The notes beneath the pieces were generated by a model. That model was not told the origin of the DNA. It saw only the letters and a program-made list of their open reading frames with translations, and ran no database searches. A stretch of 64,000 nucleotides of DNA from assembly GCF_020447265.1 (NCBI RefSeq), contig NZ_JAJADR010000001.1, positions 62,001-126,000 of the forward strand, read 5' to 3'. The DNA is from Hymenobacter lucidus (GTDB taxonomy: Bacteria > Bacteroidota > Bacteroidia > Cytophagales > Hymenobacteraceae). How positions within the stretch are numbered: position 1 is the first letter of the stretch; each line of letters starts with the position of its first letter. Below, in pieces: positions 8,235 through 16,102 of the stretch. Both the position numbers and the translations under genes were made by a program.

Positions 8235-9002
8235 TTAGAACGAGTAGTTCAGCGAGGCTTTAATCACGCGGTTCTGGGCGTCGAAGGTGTTGTTCTTATC
8301 CAGCGACGACAGGCCGAAATCGTAACCGGCGCTCAGGCCGAAGCCACTGTCGAACTGGTAGCCCAGGCCGCCCACCACGGCAAAATCGACGGGGCGGAAC
8401 TGGTTCTTGACGTCAAAGTCGGTTTTGAAGGCACTGAACCCTAGGGCTCCGGCTTCCACGCGCACTTTGTTGCTGACCAGGAACGAGGCCTGCGGACCGC
8501 CGAAGAGGTAGAAGCCGGGCGTGAGGTAGCCCTTAAACAGCACCGGCACATCTACATAAGCCATGCGGGAAGTGGCCGTCACGCGGGCATTCAGGAAATC
8601 AAATTGCTCCCAGGGCAGCGTACCCACCAGCTTGGCGCCCTTCTCGGAGTAAGATATGCCGGGCTCGATGGCGAAGCCGGGGCCCAGCGGAATGGTGGCA
8701 TAGAGGCCGGCGTGGAAGCCGGGCTTCATTTCCTTGGTTACGGCGCCATTGGTGTAGCCAGCCAGGTCCATCACGCTCTGCACGGCATCACCCGACCAGT
8801 CGGATACGTTGACGCCGGCCCGCACCCCAAACTGGATGCCCTGCGTGGCAGTGGAAGAGGAGCGCACCGGGGCCGAGTATACGGGCCGAGCCGGAGCGTT
8901 GGAATACACGGGGCGGCGCACTTGAGCCTGGGCCACCGAAAACGAAGATGAAAGCAACAGCGCGGCTACAGCCAAGCGCCCGAAAAGGCTTTTGGAGTTC
9001 AT
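8235..9002 (-). CDS. Outer-membrane beta-barrel protein (porin-like, PorT type)
   Basis: Protein of 255 residues with a signal peptide (MNSKSLFGRLAVAALLLSSSFSVAQAQ). After a short Pro/Ser/Arg-rich linker it has alternating amphipathic strands: QFGVRAGVNVSDW, KPGFHAGLYATIPLG, FAIEPGISYSEKG, YVDVPVLFKGYL and FYLFGGPQASFLVSNK. It ends in aromatic Phe (IKASLNYSF). This is the pattern of the eight-stranded outer-membrane protein beta-barrel (PorT-like) family widespread in Bacteroidota. A specific cargo cannot be read. Confidence 0.82.
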   Translation of the reverse strand: MNSKSLFGRLAVAALLLSSSFSVAQAQVRRPVYSNAPARPVYSAPVRSSSTATQGIQFGVRAGVNVSDWSGDAVQSVMDLAGYTNGAVTKEMKPGFHAGLYATIPLGPGFAIEPGISYSEKGAKLVGTLPWEQFDFLNARVTATSRMAYVDVPVLFKGYLTPGFYLFGGPQASFLVSNKVRVEAGALGFSAFKTDFDVKNQFRPVDFAVVGGLGYQFDSGFGLSAGYDFGLSSLDKNNTFDAQNRVIKASLNYSF

Positions 9003-9328
9003 GGCAAAAAGGAAAGTCTGGAGGAGGTGAAAGAAAGAAGGCCGGCCGTGGTGGGGCGCGCATTGCCGTGGCGGGCGTTCTGAGAGGATACATTACAAAA
9101 CCGTGCCAGTTGGCTCCATTGCAGCAGCAGCGGAGCTAGTCGATGCTTTATTGGTTCTGTAATTCAGAGTCTTAGAAAAAGCCGCATCGGCCAAATCGGC
9201 GAAAGTATCGACCAAAACTCAGGCGGCTTACCGGCCGCTAGCGGCGGCGGCCGTAGTATTTGGCACCTGTTTGCCCGGGGCTGCGTACACGCATCTTCCA
9301 ACCACTCACCCCTACATCTTTCCGCGCT
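9003..9328. other. Intergenic region, no gene recognised
   Basis: This is the divergent space between the outer-membrane barrel gene (-) and the dodecin-like gene (+). It must hold two promoters, but I see no convincing TAnnTTTG element on either strand, no palindrome and no family-like ORF. Confidence 0.5.
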
Positions 9329-9712
9329 ATGAGCACCATCAAAAAGGTAATCGAGGTCTTGGCCTCGTCCGAAAAGAGCTTCGAAGACGCCCTGCAGCGC
9401 GCCCTGGCCGAAGCCAGCACTACCGTTAAAGGCATCAAGTCCATCTACATCAAAGACCAGAGCTGCCGGGTGCGCGACAATAAAATCGTGGAATACCGCA
9501 TCACGGCCAAAATCAGTTTCGAGGTGATGCACAAGTGGGACCCCACCAGCCACTCGGAAACTACTGCGGCCATCGATACCCCCACCCCGGCCGGCGACGG
9601 CAGCCCCGACTACAGCCAGGTTCAGATCAAAACCCAGCCTGACCTGCCCCGCGAGGTGCAGCCCGGCGGCAGCGCCACCGAAGCCCAGAGCGGCGGCGGC
9701 TACAGCGGGTAG
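9329..9712 (+). CDS. Dodecin-like protein with C-terminal extension
   Basis: Protein of 127 residues. The first 66 match the dodecin fold: KKVIEVLASSEKSFEDALQRALAEASTTVKG as strand-helix, then two strands ending YRITAKISFEV. Dodecins are dodecameric flavin-storage proteins of about 70 residues. Two things are odd. The conserved tryptophan that stacks on the flavin is absent: the equivalent stretch reads GIKSIYIKDQ, and no Trp occurs before W71. There is also a 60-residue Pro/Gly/Ser/Thr-rich tail. Flavin binding is therefore uncertain. The ATG at 9329 gives the canonical N-terminus. It is a monocistronic gene with its own terminator. Confidence 0.75.
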   Translation: MSTIKKVIEVLASSEKSFEDALQRALAEASTTVKGIKSIYIKDQSCRVRDNKIVEYRITAKISFEVMHKWDPTSHSETTAAIDTPTPAGDGSPDYSQVQIKTQPDLPREVQPGGSATEAQSGGGYSG

Positions 9713-9729
9713 ATGCCTCGGGTTTCGCC

Positions 9730-9771
9730 AAAACAGCAACGCCGGCCCATACAGGTCGGCGTTGCTGTTTT
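9730..9771. terminator. Bidirectional terminator after dodecin-like gene
   Basis: A perfect 15-bp stem (AAAACAGCAACGCCG / CGGCGTTGCTGTTTT) with a 12-base loop. It lies between the convergent dodecin-like gene and the gene ending at 9800. Confidence 0.9.
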
Positions 9772-9799
9772 AATAACTTCAGTGAGCGGCAAGCAGCTA

Positions 9800-10204
9800 C
9801 TACTGGCCCTTGTGCAACTGGTCGGTGGTAATGCCCAAAAACTTGATGCCGGTTACATTGGGTAACTCAACCAACATACCATTGTCTACCACAAACCGCA
9901 TCTGGCGGGCCCCTTTTATAATACGGGTGCCTTTGGTGGCAGTAAGTACCAAAGTATCTGAATGGAAGGCATACAGTCCTTTAGCAACAGCCCGAGTCCC
10001 CGACCAAGTAAATTCAAAGTGCTGGTCCTGGTACAATTTCAGCAAAATACTGCCCAAGGAGCCTTCCCGGTACGCTGAGAATATCACGTCAGTCGGGAAA
10101 TGCTCGGGCCTGTCACGTACAGCGTCATTCGTAAGCAGTGACTTGCCCGCCAGAAATACCAGCCAAGTAGCCACGGCTAGCAGGAGCGCGGTTTTCCCTT
10201 TCAT
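9800..10204 (-). CDS. Small membrane-anchored protein of unknown function
   Basis: Protein of 134 residues. One N-terminal hydrophobic segment (TALLLAVATWLVFLAGKSLL, about residues 4-23) acts as a signal or anchor. A soluble domain follows with beta-strand character (HFEFTWSGTRAVAKGLYAF, DTLVLTATKGTRII). The start at 10204 lies 14 bases after the stop of the anti-sigma/TonB gene; an in-frame upstream codon at 10285 would overlap that gene deeply and was not used. No family is recognised. Its position as last gene of the sigma/anti-sigma unit suggests a role in the same envelope-signalling pathway, which is an inference from context only. Confidence 0.7.
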   Translation of the reverse strand: MKGKTALLLAVATWLVFLAGKSLLTNDAVRDRPEHFPTDVIFSAYREGSLGSILLKLYQDQHFEFTWSGTRAVAKGLYAFHSDTLVLTATKGTRIIKGARQMRFVVDNGMLVELPNVTGIKFLGITTDQLHKGQ

Positions 10205-10218
10205 TAAAGCCCGCAATG

Positions 10219-11373
10219 CTAGAAACTGATGCTGATTTCCACGACTTGGTCGGCGCGGCGGCCGTTGGCGGCACCGGGCTGCCAAGTGGGGCCTTCGCAG
10301 AGCAGCCGGATGGCCTCTGAGTCGTAGTCGGCCCGCAGACTGCGCAGAATCTGGAAGTTTTCGAGCTTGCCGGCCGCCGTTACCGTGAATTTCACCCGCA
10401 CGCTGCCCGAGAGCTGCCGGGCTGGGGGCTCGGGCACAAACAGGCCCTCCCGGCGCAGGTACTCGCGCAGACCGATGTAGCCCCCCACGGGCTGGGGGCT
10501 TATGGTGGGCACCGGGGGCAGGGCGGCTTTGCGGGCCGCGCCTTCTTCGGCCACCCGGGCTTGCTTACTTTTGGCCGGGGCCACCGCCAGCACGTGCAGG
10601 GTGTCGGCCGTGGCTTTGCTCTCATCCTTGGCTTTGCTTTCGGCGGCGGCAGGTGCAGCTTCCGACTTAGCCACTGGGGCAGCTGCCGGCGGGGTAGCCA
10701 GGGCTACCGCCGGAGCTTGATCAGCGGCGGCATCGGCCTGGGTTTGATTCATCGTTTCGGCTACTGGCTCGTTGGCGGCTATAAGCACCGGGGGCTTCCG
10801 CTTGGCGGCGCGGGCCGTGGCCGGGCGTCGGGCGGGGGCGGCCGCCACTACGGCCGCCGACTCTGAAGCCGCAGCGGGGGCCGCAGCTACGGCGGGAGCG
10901 GCTTTTTGAGCCAGCACGGGAGCTTGCTCCGTTTCAGCTTCAGCAGGAGCCCCGGCGGTTTCGGCGGGGGCGGCGGGCCGCTGCATGGCTACCGGGGCTG
11001 ACTCTAAGTGCGTTGCGGGGCGGCGCAGGCCCCACCACACGGCCGTACTCATGAGCAGCAGCAGAAGCATGGCGGCGGCGGCCTGCCACAGGTGTAAGGT
11101 GCGGCGGGGGGCTTCGGCCTGGGCTACGCGCTGGTGCAGGCGCAGCTGTAGCTGGCGCAGGGCTGCATCGGTGGTGGCGGGGTCCGTCAGCTCCAGGCCT
11201 TCCAGAATTTCGGCGCAGCGGGCACAGCTCAGGGTGTGGGCCTCGATGCGGTGCTGCTCGGCGGCGGGCAGCGTGCCGGCCACATACTGCCGCAACAGCG
11301 GCAGCGCCAGGTGCCCGGCCGCGTCGGGGGCCGGGGGCAGCGGTGGTACGGGAGGCTGATTAACGGGCCGCAT
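10219..11373 (-). CDS. Anti-sigma factor with C-terminal TonB domain
   Basis: Protein of 384 residues with three parts. Residues 20-60 form a zinc-binding anti-sigma domain (ZAS type) with His46-x3-Cys50-x2-Cys53. A single transmembrane helix spans about 95-116 (LWQAAAAMLLLLLMSTAVWWGL). A long Ala/Pro/Glu/Lys-rich periplasmic linker (120-290) leads to a TonB_C domain (about 298-384) with VRVKFTVTAAGKLENFQILRS, DSEAIRLLCEGPTWQPG and VVEISISF. The start overlaps the end of the sigma-factor gene by 14 bases, as expected for a cognate pair. Joining a cytoplasmic sigma-binding domain to a periplasmic TonB-like domain in one chain suggests direct coupling of an outer-membrane protein to transcription. 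Confidence 0.85.
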   Translation of the reverse strand: MRPVNQPPVPPLPPAPDAAGHLALPLLRQYVAGTLPAAEQHRIEAHTLSCARCAEILEGLELTDPATTDAALRQLQLRLHQRVAQAEAPRRTLHLWQAAAAMLLLLLMSTAVWWGLRRPATHLESAPVAMQRPAAPAETAGAPAEAETEQAPVLAQKAAPAVAAAPAAASESAAVVAAAPARRPATARAAKRKPPVLIAANEPVAETMNQTQADAAADQAPAVALATPPAAAPVAKSEAAPAAAESKAKDESKATADTLHVLAVAPAKSKQARVAEEGAARKAALPPVPTISPQPVGGYIGLREYLRREGLFVPEPPARQLSGSVRVKFTVTAAGKLENFQILRSLRADYDSEAIRLLCEGPTWQPGAANGRRADQVVEISISF

Positions 11374-11989
11374 TGGGAGCTGAGTCGAGGTAGCGTTTGA
11401 GGTTGCGCTTGCCGTTTTGGAGGTGGCTTTTCACGAGGCCGAGGTCAAATCCGGTGAGGTCGGCAATGTCGCGGTAGCATTTCTTTTCGAGGTAAAACAG
11501 TTCGAGGCAGCGGCGTTGGCCCTCGGGCAAATCGGCCAGGGCGTGCTCCAAAGCCTGCAAGCGGGCTTCGGTGAGTTCTTCATCTTCGGTAGCATCACCT
11601 GCCTGATGCAAAACGCCCGACGATTCCATATCGGCCGCATCGGGAAAATGCAGCACCAGCGCCCCATCTGGGCCGGCCCGCTGCCGGGCCCGCAGTATCA
11701 TCAGGCAATGGTTGCGGGCGGTGGCTTGCAGCCAGGCCGGAAAGTTGGCCACCTCGTGCCGCCGCAGCGTGTCGATGAGCTTCTCGAAGAGCTGCATCAC
11801 GGCATCCTGGGCGTCTTCGTCGGGCCGCAGGTACTTGCGGCACACGGCAAACACCAGGGCCATGTGCCGCTCGTAGAGCACGCCCAGGTCGGCTACCACG
11901 CCTTCGAGGCGGTAGCGGACCAGCAGCTCCTCATCGGAAAGCTCGGTGGGCGACTTGGGGCGGCGTTTGAAAAACATAGCGGGCAGCAT
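11360..11989 (-). CDS. ECF-type RNA polymerase sigma factor
   Basis: Protein of 209 residues. Region 2 is visible as VLYERHMALVFAVCRKYLRPDEDAQDAVMQLFEKLID, followed by NFPAWLQATARNHCLMILR. Region 4 is LEHALADLPEGQRRCLELFYLEKKCYRDIADLTGF with the helix-turn-helix ending GLVKSHLQNGKRNLKRYL. It directs RNA polymerase to a dedicated regulon and is normally held by the anti-sigma factor encoded immediately downstream with a 14-base overlap. ATG codons at 11989 and 11977 are both plausible; longer starts would read through the 21-bp tandem array and were rejected. Confidence 0.9.
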   Translation of the reverse strand: MLPAMFFKRRPKSPTELSDEELLVRYRLEGVVADLGVLYERHMALVFAVCRKYLRPDEDAQDAVMQLFEKLIDTLRRHEVANFPAWLQATARNHCLMILRARQRAGPDGALVLHFPDAADMESSGVLHQAGDATEDEELTEARLQALEHALADLPEGQRRCLELFYLEKKCYRDIADLTGFDLGLVKSHLQNGKRNLKRYLDSAPNAAR

Positions 11990-12043
11990 CGGCACAGCCG
12001 ACCCGGGCAAGATACGGCATTGGGCCCGTTGTTGGGCGCTTTT

Positions 12044-12253
12044 GCGGTGTTGCACCGCGAAGTTGCGGTGCAACACCGCAAGGCCCCGGTGTGGAACCGC
12101 GAAGTTCCGATCAGCAACCGCAACCTCGCGGTGTGGCACCGCAAGGTTGCGGTTCTACACCGCGAAGTCCCGGTGCGAAACCGCAACCTCGCGGTGTGGC
12201 ACCGCGAGGTTGCGGTAAAAAACCGCGCCCGCCCGGTACGGAACCGGTCGGGC
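12044..12253. repeat. Tandem array of ten 21-bp units, each a mini-palindrome
   Basis: Ten consecutive 21-base units start at 12044, 12065, 12086, 12107, 12128, 12149, 12170, 12191, 12212 and 12233. The typical unit is GCGGTGTGGCACCGC followed by a six-base spacer such as GAAGTT or AACCTC. The two ends of each unit (GCGGT / ACCGC) are complementary, so each copy can form a small hairpin. The array sits just upstream of the ECF sigma factor start. Because 21 is a multiple of three it leaves frames open on both strands, but these are seven-residue repeats with no protein-like character. Confidence 0.9.
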
Positions 12254-12280
12254 ACGGGTAAGGAGGGAAGCTGACAGATA

Positions 12281-12308
12281 GTAGCGCGAACTACAAAGTT
12301 CGCGCTAC
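12281..12308. terminator. Hairpin following the 21-bp array
   Basis: A perfect 12-bp stem (GTAGCGCGAACT / AGTTCGCGCTAC) with a four-base loop and no T tract. It may be a transcription-end hairpin or part of the repeat region. Confidence 0.45.
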
Positions 12309-12326
12309 TGACGGGCAACCGACGCA

Positions 12327-12506
12327 CTACTGGGCAGCGGGCTTGGGGGCTTTGTTCATTTTGCCCAGACGGTAGGAGTAGCGCTTCCGCATCTAGGCCA
12401 GGGGGGCCTGCACGGCGCTGTTTTCGCCGTTCAGCATAAGAATAGAGACGGCAACTGGCCTTAACGCCGCGCCGCCCAGTAAGATAGAGCCGCCCAGTAA
12501 GATAGA
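12327..12506 (-). pseudogene. Possible decayed gene remnant with in-frame stop
   Basis: On the minus strand a frame reading LRPVAVSILMLNGEN and then AVQAPLA meets a TAG at 12393-12395. It continues directly as MRKRYSYRLGKMNKAPKPAAQ to a stop at 12327. The upstream part contains two tandem copies of an 18-base unit (12471-12488 and 12489-12506, GCCGCCCAGTAAGATAGA). This could be the 3' end of a disabled gene or chance. No family is recognised. Nothing else is evident in 12309-12620. Confidence 0.25.
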
Positions 12507-12622
12507 GTTTCGGGCGAACTAAGCGCGCCCAATTGCTCGGCGCGGCCCTTGTCCGGCCGAAAATTCATAGCCACCCGAATATATTTTCACAGGCCGGTGT
12601 GGAATCGGTGGGCCGGGCGCAT

Positions 12623-12653
12623 CAGACAGGGGAAACCCTTTAGCCCCTGTCTG
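12623..12653 (+). promoter_or_regulatory. Hairpin immediately before the VWA gene start codon
   Basis: CAGACAGGGG (12623-12632) and CCCCTGTCTG (12644-12653) form a perfect 10-bp stem with an 11-base loop. It ends five bases before the ATG at 12659. No T tract follows, so it is not a standard terminator. In the mRNA it would lie against the initiation site; in DNA it is a palindrome of operator-like size. Confidence 0.5.
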
Positions 12654-12658
12654 CTCCG

Positions 12659-14671
12659 ATGAACAAGCTATTCGTAATGGGAATGAGCTGCCTGCTGGCG
12701 GCTCCCGCCCAGGCCCAGCCGCTGCAAGCCGCCCCCCCGGCCCGCACTACCCAAACCTCCAAGCCCGCGGCCACGCGGGTCGTGCAGGGTCGCATCCTTG
12801 ACGGTCGTACCAGCCAGGGGGTGCCCGGCGCCGAGGTGCGGGTAAAAGGCACCAGTATTGTTACCACAAGCAACCCTACCGGCACTTATCGGCTCCTTGT
12901 ACCGAAGGGCCCGGCCACACTTGTGGTCAGTGCCCTGGGCTACGGGCGGCAGGAGCGGCCCGTGCCTGCCGATGGCAAGCTGGATATAAAGCTGGCCCCC
13001 GACAGTAAGGAATTGAGTGAAGTAGTCGTTACGGCCACGGCCCCCGAGCCCAGTAAGCGGCAAGTGAGCGGCGCGGTGTCGGAAGTGAAGGCCGCCGCAG
13101 TAGCCGGCAAAGTGGCCGGCGTCCGGAGTAGCGGCCAGGTACCGGCGGGGAGGATGCAGAAGCGTAAATCCGAAAGGAATGCACCTGTTGCAGCAGATGT
13201 TTTGTACGATTCAGCTCCTCCCCGCCCTGTGCCGGGCGCGGGCGAGTCGTATGCCGCCATCAAGGAAAACGGCTTTCATACCGCCCAAAAGGAGCCGCTG
13301 AGCACGTTTTCGATTGACGTAGACGCGGCCAGCTATAGCAATGTGCGCCGCTTCCTCAACCAGGGCCAGCGCCCCCCGCAGGATGCCGTGCGGGTGGAGG
13401 AAATGCTCAACTACTTCCACTACGACTACCCCCAGCCCACCGGCTCCGACCCGTTTTCCGTTACTACCGAGCTGGCCGTGTGCCCCTGGAACGCGGAACA
13501 CCAGCTGCTGCATGTGGCCCTGCAGGGCCGGCAGGTAAGCACCCGGAAACTGCCACCCGCCAACCTGGTTTTCCTCGTGGATGTGTCGGGTTCGATGAAT
13601 GAGCCCGATAAGCTGCCGCTGGTGCAGGCCGGCCTCCGCCAGCTGGTGCAGGAGCTGCGCCCCCAGGATAAAGTAGCCATCGTAGTATATGCCGGCGCGG
13701 CCGGCCTAGTGCTGCCCGCCACCCCCGGCAACCAGAAAGCCGATATCCTGGCGGCCCTCGACCGGCTGAGTGCGGGCGGCTCCACGGCGGGCGGCGCGGG
13801 GCTGCGGCTGGCTTACCAGGTGGCCCGGGAGCAGTTTCAGAAGGAAGGCAACAACCGCGTGATATTGGCCACTGACGGCGACTTCAACGTGGGCGAAAGC
13901 AGCGACGACGCCATGGAGCGCCTCATTACCGAGGAGCGGGAGTCGGGCGTGTTTCTGACGGTGCTGGGCGTGGGCCAGGGCAACTTGCAGGACAGCAAGA
14001 TGGAGCGCCTCGCCGACAAGGGCAACGGCAACTACGCTTACCTCGACAACCTCGACGAAGCCCGCCGGGTGTTGGTGCGGCAGTTTGGCGGCACTTTGTT
14101 TACGCTGGCTAAAGACGTGAAGCTCCAACTCGAATTCAACCCGGCCCGGGTGCAGCAGTACCGCCTGATCGGCTACGAAAACCGCGCCCTAGCCGACGAA
14201 GACTTCAACAACGACCGTAAAGACGCCGGCGAGCTGGGCGCGGGCCACACCGTTACGGCCCTCTACGAACTGATTCCGCCCGGTGCCCCCACCGGTATCG
14301 ATGCGCTGAAGTACCAGCAGAACCCCGCGCCCCGGCAGCCCGCCCCAGCTTCGGCCGACGTGATGACGGTGAAGCTCCGCTACAAGGAGCCGCAGGGCCT
14401 TACCAGCCGCCTGCTGGAGCGCACCTTGCGCGGCCCCGCCAAGTCCGTGGCCCAGGCTTCCGACAACCTGCGCTTTGCCGCCGCCGTGGCCCAGTTCGGC
14501 ATGCTCCTGCGCCAGTCCGACTACCGGGGCACAGCCACTTATGGCAGCACCGAGCAGCTAGCCCAGGCCGCCCGCGGCACCGACGCCGATGGCTACCGCG
14601 CCGAGTTTGTGCGGCTTGTGAAGCTGGCTGAGGGCCTGAGCCCCGTGGCCGGCACCGTGGGTGCCCGCTAA
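12659..14671 (+). CDS. VWA protein with SusC-like N-terminal domain (YfbK family)
   Basis: Protein of 670 residues. A signal peptide (1-20, ending APAQAQ) precedes a carboxypeptidase-regulatory-like domain (41-115: VVQGRILDGRTSQGVPGAEV, TSNPTGTYRLLV). Next comes EVVVTA (121-126), a motif normally found where TonB-dependent SusC-type receptors begin their plug. The YfbK/VWA N-terminal domain follows (about 203-290: STFSIDVDAASYSNVRRFL). The VWA domain has its MIDAS motif DVSGS at 308-312, and a DUF3520-type C-terminal region ends the chain. It is exported. Its neighbours are a sigma/anti-sigma-TonB unit (divergent) and a VWA lipoprotein paralogue downstream. Confidence 0.85.
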   Translation: MNKLFVMGMSCLLAAPAQAQPLQAAPPARTTQTSKPAATRVVQGRILDGRTSQGVPGAEVRVKGTSIVTTSNPTGTYRLLVPKGPATLVVSALGYGRQERPVPADGKLDIKLAPDSKELSEVVVTATAPEPSKRQVSGAVSEVKAAAVAGKVAGVRSSGQVPAGRMQKRKSERNAPVAADVLYDSAPPRPVPGAGESYAAIKENGFHTAQKEPLSTFSIDVDAASYSNVRRFLNQGQRPPQDAVRVEEMLNYFHYDYPQPTGSDPFSVTTELAVCPWNAEHQLLHVALQGRQVSTRKLPPANLVFLVDVSGSMNEPDKLPLVQAGLRQLVQELRPQDKVAIVVYAGAAGLVLPATPGNQKADILAALDRLSAGGSTAGGAGLRLAYQVAREQFQKEGNNRVILATDGDFNVGESSDDAMERLITEERESGVFLTVLGVGQGNLQDSKMERLADKGNGNYAYLDNLDEARRVLVRQFGGTLFTLAKDVKLQLEFNPARVQQYRLIGYENRALADEDFNNDRKDAGELGAGHTVTALYELIPPGAPTGIDALKYQQNPAPRQPAPASADVMTVKLRYKEPQGLTSRLLERTLRGPAKSVAQASDNLRFAAAVAQFGMLLRQSDYRGTATYGSTEQLAQAARGTDADGYRAEFVRLVKLAEGLSPVAGTVGAR

Positions 14672-14722
14672 GCCGCTCCGCGTTTTCTATCCTCTATTGC
14701 TGAATCAATACCAGTCATTCAG

Positions 14723-15520
14723 ATGCGTAAATCCCCGGTCACCCTCCGTATTGCCGAGCCCTGCGCCCAGTCTTGGGCTGATATGACGCCCCAGGGCGCG
14801 GGCCGGCACTGCGCCGCCTGCCAGAAAGTAGTTATCGACTTCACCCAGAAAACCGACGCCGAAATCCTGGCCGTGCTGGCCGCTGCCACGGGCCAGACGT
14901 GCGGGCGGTTCGGGGCCAGCCAGCTTGATCGGGCTTTGCAACTCCCACTTGCGCCCCGCGCCGCGTGGTGGCAAACTGCCGTGGCGGCTACCGTGGCGCT
15001 GCTGGGTTTTCGCACGCTGGTTCCGTCGGCCGCTCAGGCCCAGGCCCCGGTTAGCCAGTTGCCGGCCTATGGCACTCAGGCGGCCGGAGCAGGACTGCCG
15101 TTTCAGGCCAAGCCGGCGGAGGTGGAAAGGTTGAGTGGAGAAGGTGGTTTGGATATCGTGCTTACTGGGCGGGTAGTGGATAAGGAATCTGGCAAGGGGA
15201 TTTCGCAAGTAGTGGTAATGCTCAAAGGCACCAATCATGGTGTCACTACTGACGAACAGGGACATTTCTCTCTTCCAGTAACAGCTCAGGAGCGTCACCT
15301 TACGCTGGTAGTTTTTTCTATTGGTTATAACCGCGTAGAAATGCCTCAGCCAAAACATCCTTCGGGGATGAAAGTGCAGCTAGTGCCGGATGCTCAGGTG
15401 CTGGGAGGTTTGGGAGTAATTAATTCAGGCCCGTCCAGCTGGTTATTTAATGACATTTGGCAGCGGCTGCGGGCTATTCCGGCACAACTAACGCAGCCTT
15501 TTCAGGGCAACCAGGCATGA
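14723..15520 (+). CDS. Carboxypeptidase-regulatory-like domain membrane protein
   Basis: Protein of 265 residues. The N-terminal cytosolic part has a cysteine-rich pattern (EPCAQSWADMTP, then GRHCAACQKVVIDFT) that recurs in Bacteroidota proteins of this architecture. One transmembrane segment follows (about 87-107, TAVAATVALLGFRTLVPSAA). The periplasmic part carries a carboxypeptidase-regulatory-like domain (LTGRVVDKESGKGISQVVVM, then VTTDEQGHFSLPV). The role is unknown; it may be a scaffold or signalling protein linked to the flanking VWA genes. It lies 51 bases after the first VWA gene, probably in one transcription unit. Confidence 0.75.
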   Translation: MRKSPVTLRIAEPCAQSWADMTPQGAGRHCAACQKVVIDFTQKTDAEILAVLAAATGQTCGRFGASQLDRALQLPLAPRAAWWQTAVAATVALLGFRTLVPSAAQAQAPVSQLPAYGTQAAGAGLPFQAKPAEVERLSGEGGLDIVLTGRVVDKESGKGISQVVVMLKGTNHGVTTDEQGHFSLPVTAQERHLTLVVFSIGYNRVEMPQPKHPSGMKVQLVPDAQVLGGLGVINSGPSSWLFNDIWQRLRAIPAQLTQPFQGNQA

Positions 15521-15714
15521 GAAGTTCTGCCCTTCTCCTGCTAACTCACCGCCTGGCGCAGGCCGCCGGTGAGGCCACCGTTCGGGCCCACTGGCTGCTG
15601 CCCAACGGCACCAAATGGCCCGGGCACAGTCGCGGCCGGGCTCCGGCTTGTCGGGCGCCACCCCGGAGCCGCAGGTCCGGCGGGTGTTACCGCTTCCTGC
15701 TAGCGGACCAATAG
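15517..15714 (+). CDS. Short ORF overlapping previous stop, doubtful
   Basis: An ATG overlaps the TGA of the previous gene (ATGA) and opens 65 codons rich in Arg, Pro and Ala (MRSSALLLLTHRLAQAAGEA at the start). The overlap would allow translational coupling, and a terminator follows its stop. The composition is unlike a folded protein and no family is recognised, so it may be non-coding. Confidence 0.2.
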   Translation: MRSSALLLLTHRLAQAAGEATVRAHWLLPNGTKWPGHSRGRAPACRAPPRSRRSGGCYRFLLADQ

Positions 15715-15718
15715 GAAG

Positions 15719-15756
15719 AAACTCCTGACCGGTGGGCGACTGGTCAGGAGTTTTTC
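15719..15756 (+). terminator. Intrinsic terminator of the VWA/regulatory-domain unit
   Basis: A stem AAACTCCTGACC / GGTCAGGAGTTT with a T tract, consistent with the end of the 12659-15520 transcription unit. From here to 16102 I see no gene, palindrome or recognisable promoter. Confidence 0.85.
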
Positions 15757-16102
15757 GTTTGGACGGGTTTGAACGGCGGGCTACAGCTTTCTATTGTGCA
15801 ATTGATGCGTATTTAATTAGGCCCGAATTATGTTGGAAAAAAGCTGATGGTGGCGGGTTACGTATGGGGGGCTGCTGGTATAAACAACCACTAAGCGGCG
15901 CTGCTTTCGCATTGATACCCGAATAAGCTGCTCTCCCAGCAGAGCACTTTCGCCCCATTTTCAGGCCTGTTCGCACGCGACGACAGCTCCTGGCTACGCG
16001 CAGCTTTTCCTGGAAAAGTTCTGAATCCGTTCGGTCGGGCTCAGCGGCGGGAGCATGGCTTTTTTGGCAGTTTCTCATCCTTCCCTCTCCTTCCTCACTC
16101 CT

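Noticed and set aside
12044..12253. Possible CRISPR array
   Set aside because: The units are contiguous 21-mers without unique spacers of constant length, and no cas genes are in the window. The same applies to 22564-22794.
11417..12274. Long plus-strand open frame across the 21-bp array reading VLHREVA-type seven-residue repeats
   Set aside because: It is antisense to a clear sigma factor, and the repeat peptide is simply the translation of a 21-bp tandem array, which stays open in several frames on both strands.
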